A stretch of DNA of 64,000 nucleotides from Elusimicrobiota bacterium. GTDB taxonomy: Bacteria > Elusimicrobiota > Endomicrobiia > Endomicrobiales > Endomicrobiaceae. Positions 43,992 to 52,873 of this stretch are shown here, one piece after another. The translations under genes were made by a program, and so were the position numbers. Below the pieces are notes generated by a model. That model saw only the letters and a program-made list of their open reading frames with translations, was not told the origin of the DNA and ran no database searches. Location of the stretch: contig JAFXOV010000049.1 of assembly GCA_017528425.1 (NCBI GenBank), forward strand, positions 1 to 64,000. Direction: 5' to 3'. The number at the start of each line of letters is the position of its first letter. Positions within the stretch are counted from its first letter, which is position 1.

Positions 43992-45179
43992 ATGATTGTA
44001 AAAAAAGTAAAAGCAGATACCATAAAAGATGCGGTAAAAATTGTTGCAAGTTCAAAATGTGATGAATATGTATACGAAAAACTTGCAAAAAAAATTGTCG
44101 GTAATTCTTTCATAGTGGAAGACATAGATAACAGAGCAGCAAGTGTTTTAAAGCAAGAAGCATTGTCTTGCGGATGTGATGTTGCCGTAAGTAAAGATGT
44201 ATCTCTGTTCAAAAAAGGGAAATCAAATATTGTTATCTGTGCCAACCAAAACCAAATAGAAAAATTAACTTCAAAAATTAAAGAACAGCCGTTCGGATTA
44301 AAAATATTATCGAAACAAATATCTGATATTAACTCTTTTCAATTAAAACAGATAGTTTGTGCCAACAAAAAAATAGCATTAAACAAAACTCTTGTAATGG
44401 GTATAATAAATTTATCACCCGATTCTTTTTTTAAAAACGGAATAGAAGATATTAATGTTGCGGTAGAGGCTGCATTGCAAATGCAAAAAGACGGTGCCGA
44501 TATTATTGATGTTGGTGCGGAATCTACAAGGCCGGGTTCAAAACCTGTTCCGGTTAAGCAAGAAACAGAAAAGATACAAAAATTTTTAAAGTTGTTCAGA
44601 AAAAAATCCAAAATGCCTGTATCGGTAGATACGTATAAACCCGAAGTCGCAAAAGTGGCATTAGACGAAGGTGCGGATATTATAAACGATATTTATGCAC
44701 TGAGATACAAAAATAAAAGTATGACGAAAATCGTTGCAAAAAATAAGGCGGCCGTAATTTTGATGCATATGAAGAAAAACCCTTTGACGATGCAACAAAA
44801 TATAAGATATAATAATATATTAAGTGATATATTTAACTTTCTGTCAAAACAGTTGGATTTTGCTTTGGATAACGGGATAAATAAGGAGTCAATAATTATT
44901 GATCCCGGTATAGGTTTTGGCAAAACGGTTGAAGATAATTTGCTTATAATAAAAAGGTTGTTTGAATTTAAATCTTTGAATGTTCCCGTGCTTATGGCAC
45001 TATCTAACAAAAGTTTCTTGGCAAAAGTTTTGGAAGCGGAAGATTTTAGTGAAAGACAACTTGCAACGGCAATAGCAAATATGGTTTCTGTTATGAACGG
45101 TGCGGATATCTTAAGAGTTCACAATGTAAAAGAAACCGTTAATGCATTGAAAGTCTTTAATTCTATAAGGAGAATATAA
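43992..45179 (+). CDS. folP: Dihydropteroate synthase with N-terminal extension
   Basis: 395 residues from the ATG at 43992. An in-frame ATG at 43917 would add 25 residues read from AT-rich spacer and is less likely; no clear ribosome site exists for either. Residues about 1-115 form an extra N-terminal domain (AASVLKQEALSCGCDVAV at about 45-60), as in some anaerobes. The catalytic TIM barrel follows: LVMGIINLSPDSFF at about 135-148, DVGAESTRPGS at about 178-188, SVDTYKPEVA, IIDPGIGFGKT. It condenses pABA with the pterin. Its stop overlaps the cdaA start. Confidence 0.92.
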   Translation: MIVKKVKADTIKDAVKIVASSKCDEYVYEKLAKKIVGNSFIVEDIDNRAASVLKQEALSCGCDVAVSKDVSLFKKGKSNIVICANQNQIEKLTSKIKEQPFGLKILSKQISDINSFQLKQIVCANKKIALNKTLVMGIINLSPDSFFKNGIEDINVAVEAALQMQKDGADIIDVGAESTRPGSKPVPVKQETEKIQKFLKLFRKKSKMPVSVDTYKPEVAKVALDEGADIINDIYALRYKNKSMTKIVAKNKAAVILMHMKKNPLTMQQNIRYNNILSDIFNFLSKQLDFALDNGINKESIIIDPGIGFGKTVEDNLLIIKRLFEFKSLNVPVLMALSNKSFLAKVLEAEDFSERQLATAIANMVSVMNGADILRVHNVKETVNALKVFNSIRRI

Positions 45180-45943
45180 TGGAACTTGTGGCACACATAT
45201 GGAATGTTTATATTTCAAACATTTTAGATATCCTTATATTGGCATACATTTTTTATAGAATATTGCTCGTTATAAAAGGTACAAGAACAATACAGGTTGT
45301 TATAGGGCTTATTGTACTTGTTGCCGTTACTATCATAGCAAGAGATGTTTTACATTTACAAACATTATCTTGGATTATGGGAAAATTTTGGCTTGCCGCA
45401 GTTGTTATACTTGCGGTTGTTTTTCAGTCGGAAATCAGATACGCGCTTGCCAAAATAGGAAGCAAACTTTTCTCTATAAGAACAAAAATAAAATCAAATT
45501 TTATGTCGGAAATTGTTGAAGCCGCTACCGAAATGAGCAAAATAAGAATGGGTGCTTTAATAGTTCTCGAAAAAGATATGGGGTTAAAAAATTATACCGA
45601 AACGGGAATAAGAATAGATGCTAAAGTAACTCACGAATTGTTGTTGTCCATATTTAATACAAAGGCACCTATTCACGACGGTGCAGTTATAATAAAAGAT
45701 GAAAAGATAGAAGCTGCCGGATGTGTTTTGCCCATAAGTACCGAGATTGAAGTTAAACATTTGGGAACAAGACACAGAGCCGGTATAGGTTTGTCGGCAC
45801 TGACCGATGCAATAGTGCTTGTAGTATCCGAAGAGACAGGTAATATATCGATTTGTGTTGACGGAAAAATAGAAAAAGTAAGTACCGAAAACTTGTTGGA
45901 AACATTGACGAACAGATATACACAAAAGGCAAATGTATTATGA
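45179..45943 (+). CDS. cdaA: Diadenylate cyclase CdaA (c-di-AMP synthase)
   Basis: 254 residues. Three N-terminal membrane helices (about 10-80) precede the DAC domain, with the catalytic HDGAVII (about 159-165) and RHRAGIGLSALTDAIV (about 198-213) motifs. It makes cyclic di-AMP at the membrane from two ATP. The gene overlaps folP by one base and a micro-ORF resembling the start of CdaR by 4 bp. The PgpH-like gene at 9744 can supply the matching hydrolase. Confidence 0.96.
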   Translation: MELVAHIWNVYISNILDILILAYIFYRILLVIKGTRTIQVVIGLIVLVAVTIIARDVLHLQTLSWIMGKFWLAAVVILAVVFQSEIRYALAKIGSKLFSIRTKIKSNFMSEIVEAATEMSKIRMGALIVLEKDMGLKNYTETGIRIDAKVTHELLLSIFNTKAPIHDGAVIIKDEKIEAAGCVLPISTEIEVKHLGTRHRAGIGLSALTDAIVLVVSEETGNISICVDGKIEKVSTENLLETLTNRYTQKANVL

Positions 45944-46056
45944 AAATAAGAAAAGTAAATTTTAAAAGTATAAAAAAATCAATATTGAATAATTGGCAAT
46001 TAAAACTTATTTCTTTGTGTCTTGCCCTGCTATTTTGGGCATATGTAAAGTTATAA
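45940..46056 (+). CDS. 38-residue membrane peptide resembling the CdaR/YbbR N-terminus
   Basis: The ATG overlaps the cdaA stop (ATGA) and the frame runs 38 codons to TAA. The sequence begins with basic residues (MKIRKVNFKSIKKSIL) and then NNWQLKLISLCLALLFWAYVKL. The NW-LKL-LxLxLA-xLFWxYV pattern is how CdaR (YbbR) proteins begin, but no YbbR domain follows; the next gene, glgP, starts 31 bp later. cdaA-cdaR is a standard gene pair, so this is either a reduced CdaR acting as a membrane partner of CdaA or a truncated remnant. The overlap favours real translation. Confidence 0.65.
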   Translation: MKIRKVNFKSIKKSILNNWQLKLISLCLALLFWAYVKL

Positions 46057-46086
46057 TAAGAGTGTTGTTATAAGGAGATAAAAAGT

Positions 46087-48696
46087 ATGTTGAAAGACAA
46101 TGATTTATTTAATGAAAACCAGGAGACTTTTACAGCGATAAAAGCGAAAAGTTTTGTAGTTATGCCATCTTTGCCGGAAAGTTTAAAAGATTTAGCAACT
46201 ATTTCCGAAAATATGTGGTGGTGCTGGAACAGTGATGCTGTTGAATTGTTTAGAAGATTAGACAGACATATATGGGAAGAATCTTATCATAGCCCGAAAG
46301 CCATGTTGGGTCTTGTAAAACAGGAAAGATTGGAAGAGTTGGCAGATGATACAAGCTTTATTTCTCATATGAAAATGGTAAAAGCGGAACTCGATAAATA
46401 TATGTCGGTACCTACATGGTTCGATAAAACTTTCCCTGAATATAAAGATAAAAAAATCGCATACTTTTCTACCGAGTTTGCAATTCATGAAAGTTTGCCT
46501 ATATATTCCGGAGGTTTGGGAGTATTGTCCGGAGATCATTTGAAATCCGCAAGTGATATGGGACTTCCTTTGGTAGGTATAGGTTTGTTGTACAGAAACG
46601 GATATTTTAAACAGCATTTAAGTATTGACGGTTGGCAGATAGAAGAATATAAAGTAAACCATTTCTACAGTATGCCTATGCAACTTTTAACAGATGAAAA
46701 AGGCGATGCTTTGTTTATAGAAATTTCGTTGCCTCGTTCACCGAGAGTATTTGCAAGAATATGGAAAGTTCAGGTAGGCAGAGTTGCTCTTTATTTGTTG
46801 GATACGGATTTTGATAAAAATTCTCCAGAAGACAGAACGATTACCGGTGAACTTTACGGCGGTGACAAAGAAATGAGAATTAAGCAGGAAAAGTTGTTGG
46901 GTGTCGGCGGTATGAAAGTTTTGGAACTTTTAAATATCGATCCTTCCGTAATACATATCAATGAAGGTCATTCCGCATTCTTGTTGTTGGAAAAAATGAG
47001 AATGTTGATGAAGAACAAAGGTTTATCTTTCGAACAGGCACAGAAAGTTGTTAAATCAAATTGTGTGTTCACAACACATACTCCTGTTCCTGCAGGTAAC
47101 GAAGTGTTCTCGGCACAACTTGTTTCAACATATTTTGAAAGTTTGTACAGAGAGTTAGGTTTATCGAGAGAACAATTCTTGGCTTTAGGCAGGGATTTGA
47201 AAGTTGAAAACATGGAAAAAGATTTTTCAATGACAATACTTGCACTTAAAGCTTGCGGTAAAGCTAACGGCGTTTCAAGATTGCATGCAACAGTATCAAG
47301 AGAAATGTGGCAAAATGTTTGGCCGGAACTTCCAAGAAAAGAAATTCCTATTACCCACATTACAAACGGTATTCACACAAACACTTGGATATCTTATGAG
47401 TTTGCAGGTTTGTTCCAAAGATATATCGGTGAAGATTGGATAGATGAACCTTCAGACCAGACTTTATGGCAAAGAATAGCAGATATTCCCGATGCGGAAC
47501 TTTGGAGAAGTCACGAAAGAAGAAAAGAAAGACTTGTATCTTTTGCAAGAAGCAGATTAAAAATGCAGTTGCAAAGAAGAGGTCTTTCAAAACATATGGT
47601 GGCTTATGCCGATGAAGTTTTAGATCCCGAAGCATTAACAATCGGTTTTGCAAGAAGATTTGCAACATATAAAAGAGGTAACTTAATATTCAGAAATCTC
47701 GACAGAATCAAAAAAATACTTACCAATAAAGAAAAACCTGTACAGATAATTATTGCAGGTAAAGCTCATCCGAAAGATGATAAAGGTAAAGAAATTATAA
47801 AAAGTATCGTTGCTTTAACTTCTGATCCCGACTTAAAATATAAAGTAGTTTTCTTGGAAGATTACGATATGAATGTTGCTCACTATTTGGTTCAGGGCGT
47901 GGATATTTGGTTGAACAATCCTTTAAGACCGCAGGAAGCATCAGGTACAAGCGGAATGAAAGCTGCAGTTAACGGTGCAATAAATTTCAGTGTGCTTGAC
48001 GGTTGGTGGTGTGAAGGTTATAACGGTGAAAACGGTTGGGTTGTAGGTTCAACAGATACTTACAATGATTTGGAATACCAAAATGAAATGGAATCAAGAT
48101 CAATATATGAAATGTTGGAAAAAGAAATAATTCCTTTATTCTTCGACAGAGGTCAAGACGATTTGCCCAGAGGCTGGATAACAAAAATGAAAGCTTGTAT
48201 GCAAACGGTAGGTCCTATGTTTAATACAAACAGAATGATTGAAGATTATACAAGAAAATTTTATGTCCCGTCTATGGAATTGACCGAAAAGATGAAAGAA
48301 AACAACTATGAACTTGCAAAGAAAAAAGCAGATTGGCAAAGTAATATTGAAAGAAATTGGTCAAGAGTTTCCATTATAAGTGCCGATGATAATACAAGCG
48401 CAAAAACAATTAAAATCGGTGAACCTATAAAAATAAGAGTTAGAGTTAATTTGGCAGGAATAGCTCCGGAAGATGTTTTTGTTCAGGTTTATGAAGGTTA
48501 TTTGAACACCAAAAATGTTTTAAGCAATGAAACATTTGAAAACATGAAAATGGTTTCAAAAGAACAAGACGGAACATATATATATGAAATCGAAGCACCT
48601 ACAAGAATTGTAGGCCATTGCGGTTACACCGTAAGAATAGTTCCGCAATATATGGATAAAGTTGAATATATTCCGGGCATAATCAAATGGTTTTAA
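46087..48696 (+). CDS. glgP: Alpha-glucan phosphorylase (GT35, DUF3417 type)
   Basis: 869 residues. The N-terminal DUF3417 domain (about 20-140, LATISENMWWCWN) marks the TIGR02094 type. The catalytic region includes YFSTEFAIHESLPIYSGGLGVLSGDHLKSASD at about 120-150, INEGHSAF at about 295-302, TTHTPVPAGNE at about 325-335 and the PLP-lysine motif EASGTSGMKAAVNG at about 618-631. It phosphorolyses glycogen or maltodextrin to glucose-1-phosphate. GGAG lies about 9 nt before the ATG. It overlaps the next gene by 10 bp. Confidence 0.95.
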   Translation: MLKDNDLFNENQETFTAIKAKSFVVMPSLPESLKDLATISENMWWCWNSDAVELFRRLDRHIWEESYHSPKAMLGLVKQERLEELADDTSFISHMKMVKAELDKYMSVPTWFDKTFPEYKDKKIAYFSTEFAIHESLPIYSGGLGVLSGDHLKSASDMGLPLVGIGLLYRNGYFKQHLSIDGWQIEEYKVNHFYSMPMQLLTDEKGDALFIEISLPRSPRVFARIWKVQVGRVALYLLDTDFDKNSPEDRTITGELYGGDKEMRIKQEKLLGVGGMKVLELLNIDPSVIHINEGHSAFLLLEKMRMLMKNKGLSFEQAQKVVKSNCVFTTHTPVPAGNEVFSAQLVSTYFESLYRELGLSREQFLALGRDLKVENMEKDFSMTILALKACGKANGVSRLHATVSREMWQNVWPELPRKEIPITHITNGIHTNTWISYEFAGLFQRYIGEDWIDEPSDQTLWQRIADIPDAELWRSHERRKERLVSFARSRLKMQLQRRGLSKHMVAYADEVLDPEALTIGFARRFATYKRGNLIFRNLDRIKKILTNKEKPVQIIIAGKAHPKDDKGKEIIKSIVALTSDPDLKYKVVFLEDYDMNVAHYLVQGVDIWLNNPLRPQEASGTSGMKAAVNGAINFSVLDGWWCEGYNGENGWVVGSTDTYNDLEYQNEMESRSIYEMLEKEIIPLFFDRGQDDLPRGWITKMKACMQTVGPMFNTNRMIEDYTRKFYVPSMELTEKMKENNYELAKKKADWQSNIERNWSRVSIISADDNTSAKTIKIGEPIKIRVRVNLAGIAPEDVFVQVYEGYLNTKNVLSNETFENMKMVSKEQDGTYIYEIEAPTRIVGHCGYTVRIVPQYMDKVEYIPGIIKWF

Positions 48697-49340
48697 ACAA
48701 TAACATAAAACTTGTTATATTTGATTTAGACGGAACACTAATAGACTCACAATACGATTTAACAGATTCTGTAAATTTTGTAAGACAAAAATATGGGTTT
48801 AATCCGCTACCGGTAAAAGAAGTTGCTTCTTACCTCGGTAGCGGAATAACAGCTCTTGTAAAGTCCGTTTTACCGGAACTTGACGGCGATGAACTTAATA
48901 AGGCTGTTAAAATGTTTAAAGATAATTATGCCGAACATTTAACGGACAAAACTTTGCCTTACAATGAAGTTCCGGAAATGCTTTCAAACATTCCGCAACC
49001 GAAAGTTTTACTATCCAACAAAGACGAAAGATTTTCAAAACATATTTTAGAAACACTCGGTTTATCACAATTCTTTACGGAAATTTATGGCGGAGATTCT
49101 TTTAAAGAAAAAAAACCGAACCCGTTACCGATATACGAAATTTTAAAAAAGTTTTCTTTAAATAAAGAAGAAGTTATTATGGTAGGTGACGGAGCAAACG
49201 ATATACATGTGGCTAAGAATGCGGGTATAAATGTTATCGGTACTCTTTACGGATATTCCTCACTTGAACAACTAAAAGAGTATGGCGCAGATTATATTGC
49301 CAAGACTCCGAAAGAGATACCAACAATAATCAATAATTAA
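48687..49340 (+). CDS. HAD phosphatase, phosphoglycolate phosphatase-like
   Basis: 217 residues. HAD motif I VIFDLDGTLIDS (about 8-19), a helical cap (about 20-85), motif II VLLSNKDE (about 103-110), motif III Lys in EKKPNPLPIY and motif IV IMVGDGANDIHVAKNAG (about 163-179). The family includes Gph and nucleotide or sugar phosphatases; the overlap with glgP suggests a role in sugar-phosphate metabolism, but this is inference. Confidence 0.88.
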   Translation: MVLNNNIKLVIFDLDGTLIDSQYDLTDSVNFVRQKYGFNPLPVKEVASYLGSGITALVKSVLPELDGDELNKAVKMFKDNYAEHLTDKTLPYNEVPEMLSNIPQPKVLLSNKDERFSKHILETLGLSQFFTEIYGGDSFKEKKPNPLPIYEILKKFSLNKEEVIMVGDGANDIHVAKNAGINVIGTLYGYSSLEQLKEYGADYIAKTPKEIPTIINN

Positions 49341-49372
49341 ATTTGTTTTAGCTAAACGGATTTAAGTAGTTT

Positions 49373-49457
49373 GTCATTGCGAACGTAGTGAAGCAATCCA
49401 TGACGTTTGTCATTCCGGACTTGATCCGGAATCTATAAAATATCTGTCCGAAGGACA
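49373..49457. repeat. REP-like palindromic repeats
   Basis: Three palindromes between convergent genes: GTCATTGC...GCAATCCATGAC (49373-49404; arms GTCAT/ATGAC and ATTGC/GCAAT), ATTCCGGA-CTTGA-TCCGGAAT (49412-49432) and TGTCC-GAA-GGACA (49445-49457). The first two closely resemble dispersed repeats of the types GTCATTGCGAGCGAAGCGAAGC and TCATTCCGGACTTGATCCGG found in many unrelated bacteria. Higher G+C than the surroundings. AT repeat words follow at 49460-49497. Confidence 0.75.
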
Positions 49458-49484
49458 CCGAAATTATAAATTGTAAATTATAAA

Positions 49485-49739
49485 TTATAAATTGTTGTTT
49501 TGATTTTTTTTGCTTTGAATGTTCTGAAATTCAAATCTGTACTTTTGTTTAACATCCGGATACTTCTTGTGGTCAACTTCCGAAGTGAACATATCGTAAG
49601 GCCTTATATATAAACCTGTGTTACCATACAATGCTCTGTACACTACATACTTTTCACCGGTTTCACTGTGAGTTGCAACATCTTCCACTAAATAATAGTC
49701 ACCTTTAAAATGTTTATATATCCCTTTTTTCAATTCCAT
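49485..49739 (-). CDS. DUF1653 domain protein
   Basis: 84 residues from the ATG at 49739 ([16 protein letters not shown]), preceded by AAGGA; an upstream in-frame start at 49802 would add 21 residues overlapping the heptosyltransferase gene and has no ribosome site. The DUF1653 core is visible: [20 protein letters not shown], then YVVYRALYG and the WVRPYDMF-like [12 protein letters not shown]. Function unknown; small beta-rich cytosolic protein. Its last codons run into the AT repeat near 49490. Confidence 0.87.
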   Translation of the reverse strand: MELKKGIYKHFKGDYYLVEDVATHSETGEKYVVYRALYGNTGLYIRPYDMFTSEVDHKKYPDVKQKYRFEFQNIQSKKNQNNNL

Positions 49740-49752
49740 AATTTTATCCTTG

Positions 49753-50823
49753 TTAGCTAAGTTTTTTGCTGATTTCGCAAAAAACATCCTCAACGGAAAC
49801 AAGTTTCATACAATCCACCTTAGTACAAGTCCTGTTCCTGCACGGTTGGCATGGCACCTTCTTTTGAATAACCGTAGTGTTCCCTTTGAAAGGTCCCGTT
49901 CTTTTTGCATCTGTCGGACCTAAAATTGCAACTGCCGGAACTTTTAATGCTGTTGCTATATGCATAGGACCTGCTTCGTTTGCTAAAAACAAACTTGCAA
50001 GTTTAAATATTGCCATTAATTGTTTTAATGTTAATTTACCGGTTAAGTTGGTTATCTTTTTTGTTTTAGAAAGGGATATTATCTCTTCATCAAGACCTTT
50101 TTCGCTTGCACCGCCTTCTTTACCGCCGATAAGCATAACATTAACATCATAATTTTCGTTTATCAAATCTATTGTTTGTGCAAACTTTTCACTTTGCCAT
50201 CTTCTTGATATCCAACCGCCGCCGGGATGAACCAAAACAATTTTTTTATCTAAATCTACACTTTCTTTTTTTAATATTTCTTTTACTTCGTTAATATATT
50301 TTTCATCTACATGCAAACTGTATTCCAAGTTGTCCGTATCAACAGGACAACCGAGATATTTTGCAACAGCCAAATGTCTTTCGATACAATGTGTGTTAAC
50401 ACTTTCAGGTTTAATTTCTTTGGAAAACAACCATGAAAGTTCTCTCATTCCGTTTGTGGATGATGAAGCAAGTTTATATTTTGCACCTGCCATTTTAACT
50501 ATAAATGCGGATTTAAAAAGTCCGTGAAAATCGATACTTAAATCAAACTTTTCCGCTCTTAAAATTTTGTACATCTTTTTCAAATATGAAAGAGTTATAT
50601 GTCTTCTGTCGAACACTATTAAATTATCGATTAACGGATTATCTTTTATTATATCCGCACATCTTTCATCGGCTATCCAACTGATATGTACATTAGGATA
50701 AGTTTTTTTTATTTGCGTAACTGCAGGTAAAGCAAATATTATGTCACCCATTCTGCTTGGCTGAACAACCAACAGTTTAGGTTTAGGATTATTTTTTAAA
50801 AGTTCTATAATTTCGTTTGCCAT
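49753..50823 (-). CDS. Lipopolysaccharide heptosyltransferase, GT9 (WaaF-like)
   Basis: 356 residues. GT9 landmarks: [17 protein letters not shown] at about 19-35, [13 protein letters not shown] at about 96-108, [17 protein letters not shown] at about 197-213 and donor site [26 protein letters not shown] at about 281-306, followed by a Cys cluster (CQPCRNRTC). It transfers heptose in the inner LPS core. It directly follows waaA (stop and start overlap by one base), consistent with core assembly after KDO addition. Confidence 0.9.
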   Translation of the reverse strand: MANEIIELLKNNPKPKLLVVQPSRMGDIIFALPAVTQIKKTYPNVHISWIADERCADIIKDNPLIDNLIVFDRRHITLSYLKKMYKILRAEKFDLSIDFHGLFKSAFIVKMAGAKYKLASSSTNGMRELSWLFSKEIKPESVNTHCIERHLAVAKYLGCPVDTDNLEYSLHVDEKYINEVKEILKKESVDLDKKIVLVHPGGGWISRRWQSEKFAQTIDLINENYDVNVMLIGGKEGGASEKGLDEEIISLSKTKKITNLTGKLTLKQLMAIFKLASLFLANEAGPMHIATALKVPAVAILGPTDAKRTGPFKGNTTVIQKKVPCQPCRNRTCTKVDCMKLVSVEDVFCEISKKLS

Positions 50824-52073
50824 TATAAATACTCTTTAATTATTTTTATATTTTTTTCTACGGCACCTTTTTGATTTTTTACTACTTCTACACCTTTTTT
50901 ACCGACTTCCAATCTAAAATTTTTATCGTTAAAAAGTTTTATTGCCGTTTCATAAAATTCTTCTTTTGTGTTTACTTCAAATGCTCCGTTATTTTTTAAC
51001 GATGCAGACTCATTTTCAAAATTGTACATATATTTACCGAAAATTATCGGTTTGGAATAAGCTGCCGCTTCTATAGGATTTTGTCCGCCTTTATTTACCA
51101 TTGAACCGCCTATAAAAACTATGTCGGATATTGAATAAATAGTTTGCAATTTTCCGAACACATCTATAATGATAACATCTTTTTTCTTGTCGGTTAATTT
51201 CGAAAAAAGTTCAAAAGATAAATCGTTTTTCTTTATCAAAGAACAAATTTCGTTTACCCTTGCGATATGTCTTGGTGCAATGATTAATTTTAAATTCCCG
51301 AAAATATTTTTTAACTGTACAAAAACTTTTAATAGTATACTTTCTTCGCCTTCTCTGGTGCTGCCTGCGGTTAAAATCAAATCGTCCGTGTTAAGAAACA
51401 AATCTTCTTTTTTTATTGTTTCGCCTGCAAAATCTCTGTCGTATTTTATGTTGCCTGTAATACCGACTTTTTCTTTGTTGTCCGTTAAAGCAACAAACCT
51501 TTTATAATCATGTTCATTCCTAACGGAAATAAAATCTATAAGACTTAAAAACGGTTTCCAGAAAAATTTTGTCATTCTGTAATAAGGAAAAGCTCCTTTA
51601 GAAATTCTTCCGTTAACCGTTATAATTTTTGTTCCTAATTTATTTGCACAAGTTATCATACTCGGCCAAAATTCCGTTTCTATAAGTATAAGAACGTCCG
51701 GTTTAATCTTTTTTAGTATTGATGAAATAAACGGATAAACATCTACCGGTGCAAGAGCAAAATAAGAAATCCCTTTAATTTTAGCAACATATTCTCTTGC
51801 AGATTTTGTTATTGTGGAAACTATTATATTGTTTCCTTGTAAGTGAGGTATCATCGGTTCAACTGCTTTTGCTTCACCTAAAGAAGCACAATGTATCCAA
51901 ACGGTTTTTTTTGTTTTGTCGAGTTGAGGAATGTTCCATTGTGAAAGTCTTTCTTTAATACAATAAAAGAATTCCTGACGATTTTTTTTACCTGCCAAAA
52001 CAATCGCCAAAAGTATAGGAACCAAAAATATTAAAAGTAAACAATTATAAAAAACAAGTAATATGTTAAGCAT
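50823..52073 (-). CDS. waaA: 3-deoxy-D-manno-octulosonic acid (KDO) transferase
   Basis: 416 residues from the ATG at 52073; a TTG two codons earlier is the alternative start. An N-terminal membrane anchor (about 1-22) precedes the GT30 domains: HCASLGEAKAVEPMI at about 54-68 with the catalytic Glu, PDVLILIETEFWPSMI at about 118-133, and C-terminal FIGGSMVNKGGQNPIEAAAYSKPIIFG at about 313-339. It adds KDO to lipid A precursor, confirming an LPS-bearing outer membrane. Confidence 0.95.
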   Translation of the reverse strand: MLNILLVFYNCLLLIFLVPILLAIVLAGKKNRQEFFYCIKERLSQWNIPQLDKTKKTVWIHCASLGEAKAVEPMIPHLQGNNIIVSTITKSAREYVAKIKGISYFALAPVDVYPFISSILKKIKPDVLILIETEFWPSMITCANKLGTKIITVNGRISKGAFPYYRMTKFFWKPFLSLIDFISVRNEHDYKRFVALTDNKEKVGITGNIKYDRDFAGETIKKEDLFLNTDDLILTAGSTREGEESILLKVFVQLKNIFGNLKLIIAPRHIARVNEICSLIKKNDLSFELFSKLTDKKKDVIIIDVFGKLQTIYSISDIVFIGGSMVNKGGQNPIEAAAYSKPIIFGKYMYNFENESASLKNNGAFEVNTKEEFYETAIKLFNDKNFRLEVGKKGVEVVKNQKGAVEKNIKIIKEYL

Positions 52074-52176
52074 TACCAAAAAACCGGATAATAATTTTAA
52101 CTATTATATATAAAACAGCCATTAAAGGCAATTGTTAAACATTCAATCTTCTAAAATTGCGGAGTAATTTTTGTTC

Positions 52177-52205
52177 TTGATTTTTGGTATGTGAGTTGGT
52201 ATAAT
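52177..52205 (+). promoter_or_regulatory. Promoter of the thiE-thiC-thrB-lysC-cimA run
   Basis: TTGATT (52177-52182), 17-bp spacer, perfect TATAAT (52200-52205), 30 bp before thiE. No TPP-riboswitch signature (CTGAGA with flanking GGGG) is present in the 160-bp spacer, so thiamine control by that class is not expected. Confidence 0.75.
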
Positions 52206-52235
52206 TTAAAAGTTATTTTAGATTGAAAATTTAAT

Positions 52236-52862
52236 ATGTTAAAAAGAGAAATAAAGTTATTATGTATCACCTGTCCCAGAGATGACATTTCTTACGAAAA
52301 ACAAGTTGAACTTGCGTGTCAGGGCGGAGCGGATATGATTCAACTCAGAGATAAGAAAATGTCGGATAAGGATTTATTTGATCTTTCTTTAAAATTGCAA
52401 CAAATTTGTAATAAGTATAATGTTTATTTTACCATAAATAACAGAGTAGATATTGCCGATATTTCTAACAGTGACGGAGTTCATTTGGGACAAAATGATT
52501 TGCCAGTTTCGTATGCAAGAACAGTTTTAGGTGATAACAAAATTGTGGGAATATCCGCTTCCGGGTACGCTAAAGTTGTTGAAGCATCAAAACTTCCGGT
52601 AGATTATATAGGTTGTGGAGCAATTTTTCCTACAACCACAAAACCCGAAGCAAATGTCAGAGGGTTGGAAGTATTAAAGAAGATAAAAGATTCAAATATT
52701 TCAAAACCTGTTATTGCTATCGGCGGTATAGATAAAACAAATGTTGCAGATGTTATTAAAGCCGGTGCAGACGGAGTTGCCGTTGTAAGAGCAGTTTGCG
52801 GTGCACAAGATATAAAAAAAGAAGCACAAGAAATAAAAAAAATAATACTTAATATAAAGTAA
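52236..52862 (+). CDS. thiE: Thiamine-phosphate synthase
   Basis: 208 residues, the ThiE length. Substrate motifs: GADMIQLRDKKMSD at about 31-44, INNRVDIA, DGVHLGQNDLPV at about 80-91, YIGCGAIFPTTTKP at about 127-140 and VIAIGGID at about 165-172. It joins the pyrimidine (HMP-PP, made through ThiC) to the thiazole. Eleven bp to thiC. No thiD, thiG or thiazole genes are in the window. Confidence 0.95.
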   Translation: MLKREIKLLCITCPRDDISYEKQVELACQGGADMIQLRDKKMSDKDLFDLSLKLQQICNKYNVYFTINNRVDIADISNSDGVHLGQNDLPVSYARTVLGDNKIVGISASGYAKVVEASKLPVDYIGCGAIFPTTTKPEANVRGLEVLKKIKDSNISKPVIAIGGIDKTNVADVIKAGADGVAVVRAVCGAQDIKKEAQEIKKIILNIK

Positions 52863-52873
52863 GGATAATATTT

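Noticed and set aside
49412-49432. CCGGA palindrome as a terminator for the HAD phosphatase gene
   Set aside because: No T-run on either side and it matches dispersed repeat sequence.
52080-52235. TPP riboswitch upstream of thiE
   Set aside because: No CTGAGA core or partner helices; only a plain promoter is seen.
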